Shown: positions 62,828 through 64,000 of the stretch, one piece after another
Numbering within the stretch: the stretch's first letter is position 1
Layout of the letters: the number at the start of each line of letters is the position of its first letter
Source of the DNA: Macrococcoides caseolyticum
GTDB taxonomy: Bacteria > Bacillota > Bacilli > Staphylococcales > Staphylococcaceae
NCBI RefSeq assembly: GCF_002902665.1
Contig: NZ_PPRM01000104.1
Location: 1 to 64,000 of the forward strand
DNA: 64,000 nucleotides
Direction: 5' to 3'
Made by a program: the position numbers and the translations under genes
The notes under the pieces: model-generated
Seen by the model: only the letters and a program-made list of their open reading frames with translations
The model's database searches: none
Told to the model about the DNA's origin: nothing

Positions 62828-64000
62828 TTATTTCGGATGAATCATCTCTTCAGGTTTAATCCATTCATTAAACTGTTCTTCTGTTAAATATCCGCTCTTA
62901 AGTGCTGATGCTTTTAATGTTAGGCCTTCTTTATGTGCAGTCTTCGCAATATATGCTGCTTTCTCATAACCGATATGCGGATTAAGCGCTGTAACTAACA
63001 TTAAAGATTCGTTTAAATATTTCGTAATGTTTTCTTCAATAGGCTCGATGCCTACAGCACAATTATCATTAAATGATTGCATACCATCCGTTAATAAGTA
63101 GATTGACTGTAATGTATTGTACATAATTACTGGTTTAAATACGTTAAGTTCGAAGTTCCCTTGACTCGCTGCAATTCCAACAGCTGCATCGTTACCCATA
63201 ACTTGAACCGCAACCATCGTTAACATCTCAGACTGAGTCGGGTTTACTTTACCTGGCATAATTGAAGAACCTGGTTCGTTTTCAGGAATAGAAATTTCAG
63301 CTAAACCAGCACGAGGTCCTGAAGATAACCAGCGTACGTCATTTGCAATCTTCATAAGATCTGCTGCAAGTGCCTTTAATGCACCGTGAACAAATGTTAC
63401 TTCGTCATGTGCAGTTAGTGCGTGGAACTTATTTGGTGATGAAATAAAGTCATATCCAGTTTGTTCACCAATTTGTTTCGCAACACGATCACCAAATTCA
63501 GGATGTGCATTAATCCCTGTGCCGACTGCAGTTCCACCAATCGCAAGATTTAATAGTTCTTTCTTAGAAGTATTGAGTAGCTCCTCACATTTATCTAACA
63601 TAAAGCGCCATCCTGAAACTTCTTGTCCTAGTGTTAAAGGTGTCGCATCTTGCAAATGCGTACGACCAATCTTAATAATTGATTCGAATTTTTCTTCTTT
63701 CGCTCTTAATGTATCACGTAATGTCTTTAGTGAAGGTAACAGCTTTGATTCAATTTCATGGAACAGTGCTACATGCATCGCTGTTGGATATGTATCATTT
63801 GAACTTTGTGATTTGTTAACATCGTCATTTGGATGAACTGTTTCATCGCTTGCTGCTTCTTTTAAATATTGATTTGCAACAAATGCAACTACTTCGTTAA
63901 CATTCATGTTACTTTGTGTACCACTACCCGTCTGCCATACGACTAATGGGAAGTGATCATCTAATTTCCCACTTAATACATCATCACATGCTTTAACGAT
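62828..64000 (-). CDS. fumC: Class II fumarate hydratase, N-terminus cut by window edge
   Basis: The frame runs from the stop at 62828 to the window edge: 390 codons with the N-terminal ~70 missing. Bases 63908-64000 stay open and encode ...[16 protein letters not shown], so the apparent start at 63907 is internal (MNVNEV of the conserved [10 protein letters not shown]). The superfamily signature [13 protein letters not shown] (about residue 240 of the visible part) and the flexible Ser loop are present. It interconverts fumarate and malate in the TCA cycle. 20 bases upstream of ppx on the same strand. Confidence 0.95.
   Translation of the reverse strand: MVKACDDVLSGKLDDHFPLVVWQTGSGTQSNMNVNEVVAFVANQYLKEAASDETVHPNDDVNKSQSSNDTYPTAMHVALFHEIESKLLPSLKTLRDTLRAKEEKFESIIKIGRTHLQDATPLTLGQEVSGWRFMLDKCEELLNTSKKELLNLAIGGTAVGTGINAHPEFGDRVAKQIGEQTGYDFISSPNKFHALTAHDEVTFVHGALKALAADLMKIANDVRWLSSGPRAGLAEISIPENEPGSSIMPGKVNPTQSEMLTMVAVQVMGNDAAVGIAASQGNFELNVFKPVIMYNTLQSIYLLTDGMQSFNDNCAVGIEPIEENITKYLNESLMLVTALNPHIGYEKAAYIAKTAHKEGLTLKASALKSGYLTEEQFNEWIKPEEMIHPK

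Overview
The window is chromosomal DNA of a low-GC Gram-positive coccus of the family Staphylococcaceae. Gene content, protein lengths and gene order point to Macrococcus (Macrococcoides) rather than Staphylococcus sensu stricto. The menaquinone genes lie in one block, hemEHY runs into lplA, and a Bacillus-like ecs/hit/hpr/prsA/yhaMNO/hemZ/yheAB order is kept. Species assignment is inference; no 16S rRNA is present.

Layout. 1-7,730 is accessory in character: an edge-truncated gene, a DUF1445 hydro-lyase, a translationally coupled nosL-nosD-nosL-nosY-nosF set without nosZ, a divergent arsRBC operon with tandem operator-like palindromes, and a broken gene remnant. 7,865-15,110 holds a very large secreted subtilase (S8), a tiny stand-alone protein resembling a subtilase propeptide, transaldolase, a FluC fluoride-channel pair, a NERD-domain protein and a small lipoprotein. 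15,116-20,606 carries metK behind a SAM-I riboswitch, pckA, a hydrolase/Nudix pair, a lipoprotein and yidD.

20,606-28,673 is the menaquinone region: menF-menD-menH-menB, a hairpin, then menE-menC, with menA divergent. After two small genes comes a ten-gene tRNA cluster (29,597-30,664) in two promoter-terminator units. Next are comK, an IDEAL-domain gene, the heme operon hemE-cpfC-cgoX continuing into lplA, TRAP, ecsAB, hit, ytxH, hpr, a DUF3267 gene, prsA, yhaO-yhaN-yhaM, hemZ, yheA and yheB.

The right end (50,582-64,000) has an XRE regulator, a dicarboxylate/glutamate symporter, a CDF metal exporter, an AirSR/YhcYZ-type two-component system coupled to a GNAT-nitrilase fusion, an RluA-type pseudouridine synthase, a nitroreductase, ppk, ppx and an edge-truncated fumC.

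Functionally, much of the core supports respiration: menaquinone, coproporphyrin-route heme, lipoylation, fumarase, PEP carboxykinase and a putative redox-sensing two-component system. The parts most worth a second look are the nosZ-less nos operon, the putative propeptide-like inhibitor beside the S8 protease, an unexplained terminator inside the tRNA cluster, a repeated gene-end motif, and the unrecognised truncated gene at the left edge.
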